Assembly (NCBI GenBank): GCA_903826715.1
Contig: CAIKFN010000011.1
Span: 1-5,590 of the forward strand
From: an uncultured Actinomycetes bacterium
GTDB lineage: Bacteria; Actinomycetota; Acidimicrobiia; Acidimicrobiales; RAAP-2
DNA length: 5,590 bases
Direction of reading: 5' to 3'
Shown: positions 5,590 to 5,590 of the stretch, piece by piece
How the letters are laid out: every line of letters begins with the position of its first letter
How positions within the stretch are numbered: the stretch's first letter is position 1
The notes under the pieces: generated by a model
The model's input: the letters and a program-made list of their open reading frames with translations, nothing else
Databases searched by the model: none
What the model was told of the DNA's origin: nothing
Position numbers and translations under genes: made by a program

Positions 5590-5590
5590 T

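Noticed and set aside
5475..5590. Plus-strand frame from an ATG at 5475, open to the window edge
   Set aside because: No ribosome-binding site, and the Gln/Thr/Asn-rich composition is what the antisense of a Leu/Val-rich membrane helix produces.

Overview
The window looks like part of a chromosome from a moderate-to-low G+C actinobacterium. This is an inference from content: an actinobacterial-style S-adenosylhomocysteine hydrolase with the bacterial insertion, and two PIG-L/LmbE deacetylases of the family that contains the mycothiol enzymes MshB and Mca. It is strengthened by a large secreted protein with a Thr/Pro linker and a C-terminal phosphodiester glycosidase (NAGPA-type) domain. I cannot name the genus. 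No RNA gene, insertion sequence or CRISPR array is visible.

Layout. Positions 30-1475 (+) hold ahcY, complete, with a good Shine-Dalgarno site. It ends in a strong, perfectly paired 17-bp hairpin (1481-1520) that has an A tract on one side and a T tract on the other, so it can terminate transcription from both directions. Everything to its right reads leftward on the minus strand and converges on that terminator. In order of transcription these are: a partial small membrane protein or C-terminus (5470-5589), an A+T-rich intergenic stretch (5260-5469), a 603-residue secreted multidomain protein (3448-5259), an 89-bp gap, PIG-L paralogue 1 (2537-3358), PIG-L paralogue 2 (1690-2544), and a probable small protein (1536-1727) that stops 15 bp before the terminator.

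The two PIG-L genes are translationally coupled. Paralogue 2 begins at a TTG that overlaps the last 8 bases of paralogue 1, and its ribosome-binding site lies inside the coding sequence of paralogue 1. They share the zinc-site motifs and an 'ITYxExGFYGHPDHIxANR' type core, so they probably arose by tandem duplication and diverged. Both would be cytoplasmic zinc deacetylases/amidases acting on amino sugars or on mycothiol-like conjugates; the substrate is not determined by the sequence. The secreted protein combines a BspA-like leucine-rich repeat, a long threonine linker encoded by an imperfect 24-bp tandem repeat, a fibronectin type III domain and a NAGPA-like catalytic domain. I see nothing that functionally ties it to the deacetylases except the carbohydrate theme and shared orientation.

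Nothing here is a clear new defence or mobile system. The most interesting points are the coupled deacetylase pair with its small downstream ORF and the unusual architecture of the secreted glycosidase-like protein.
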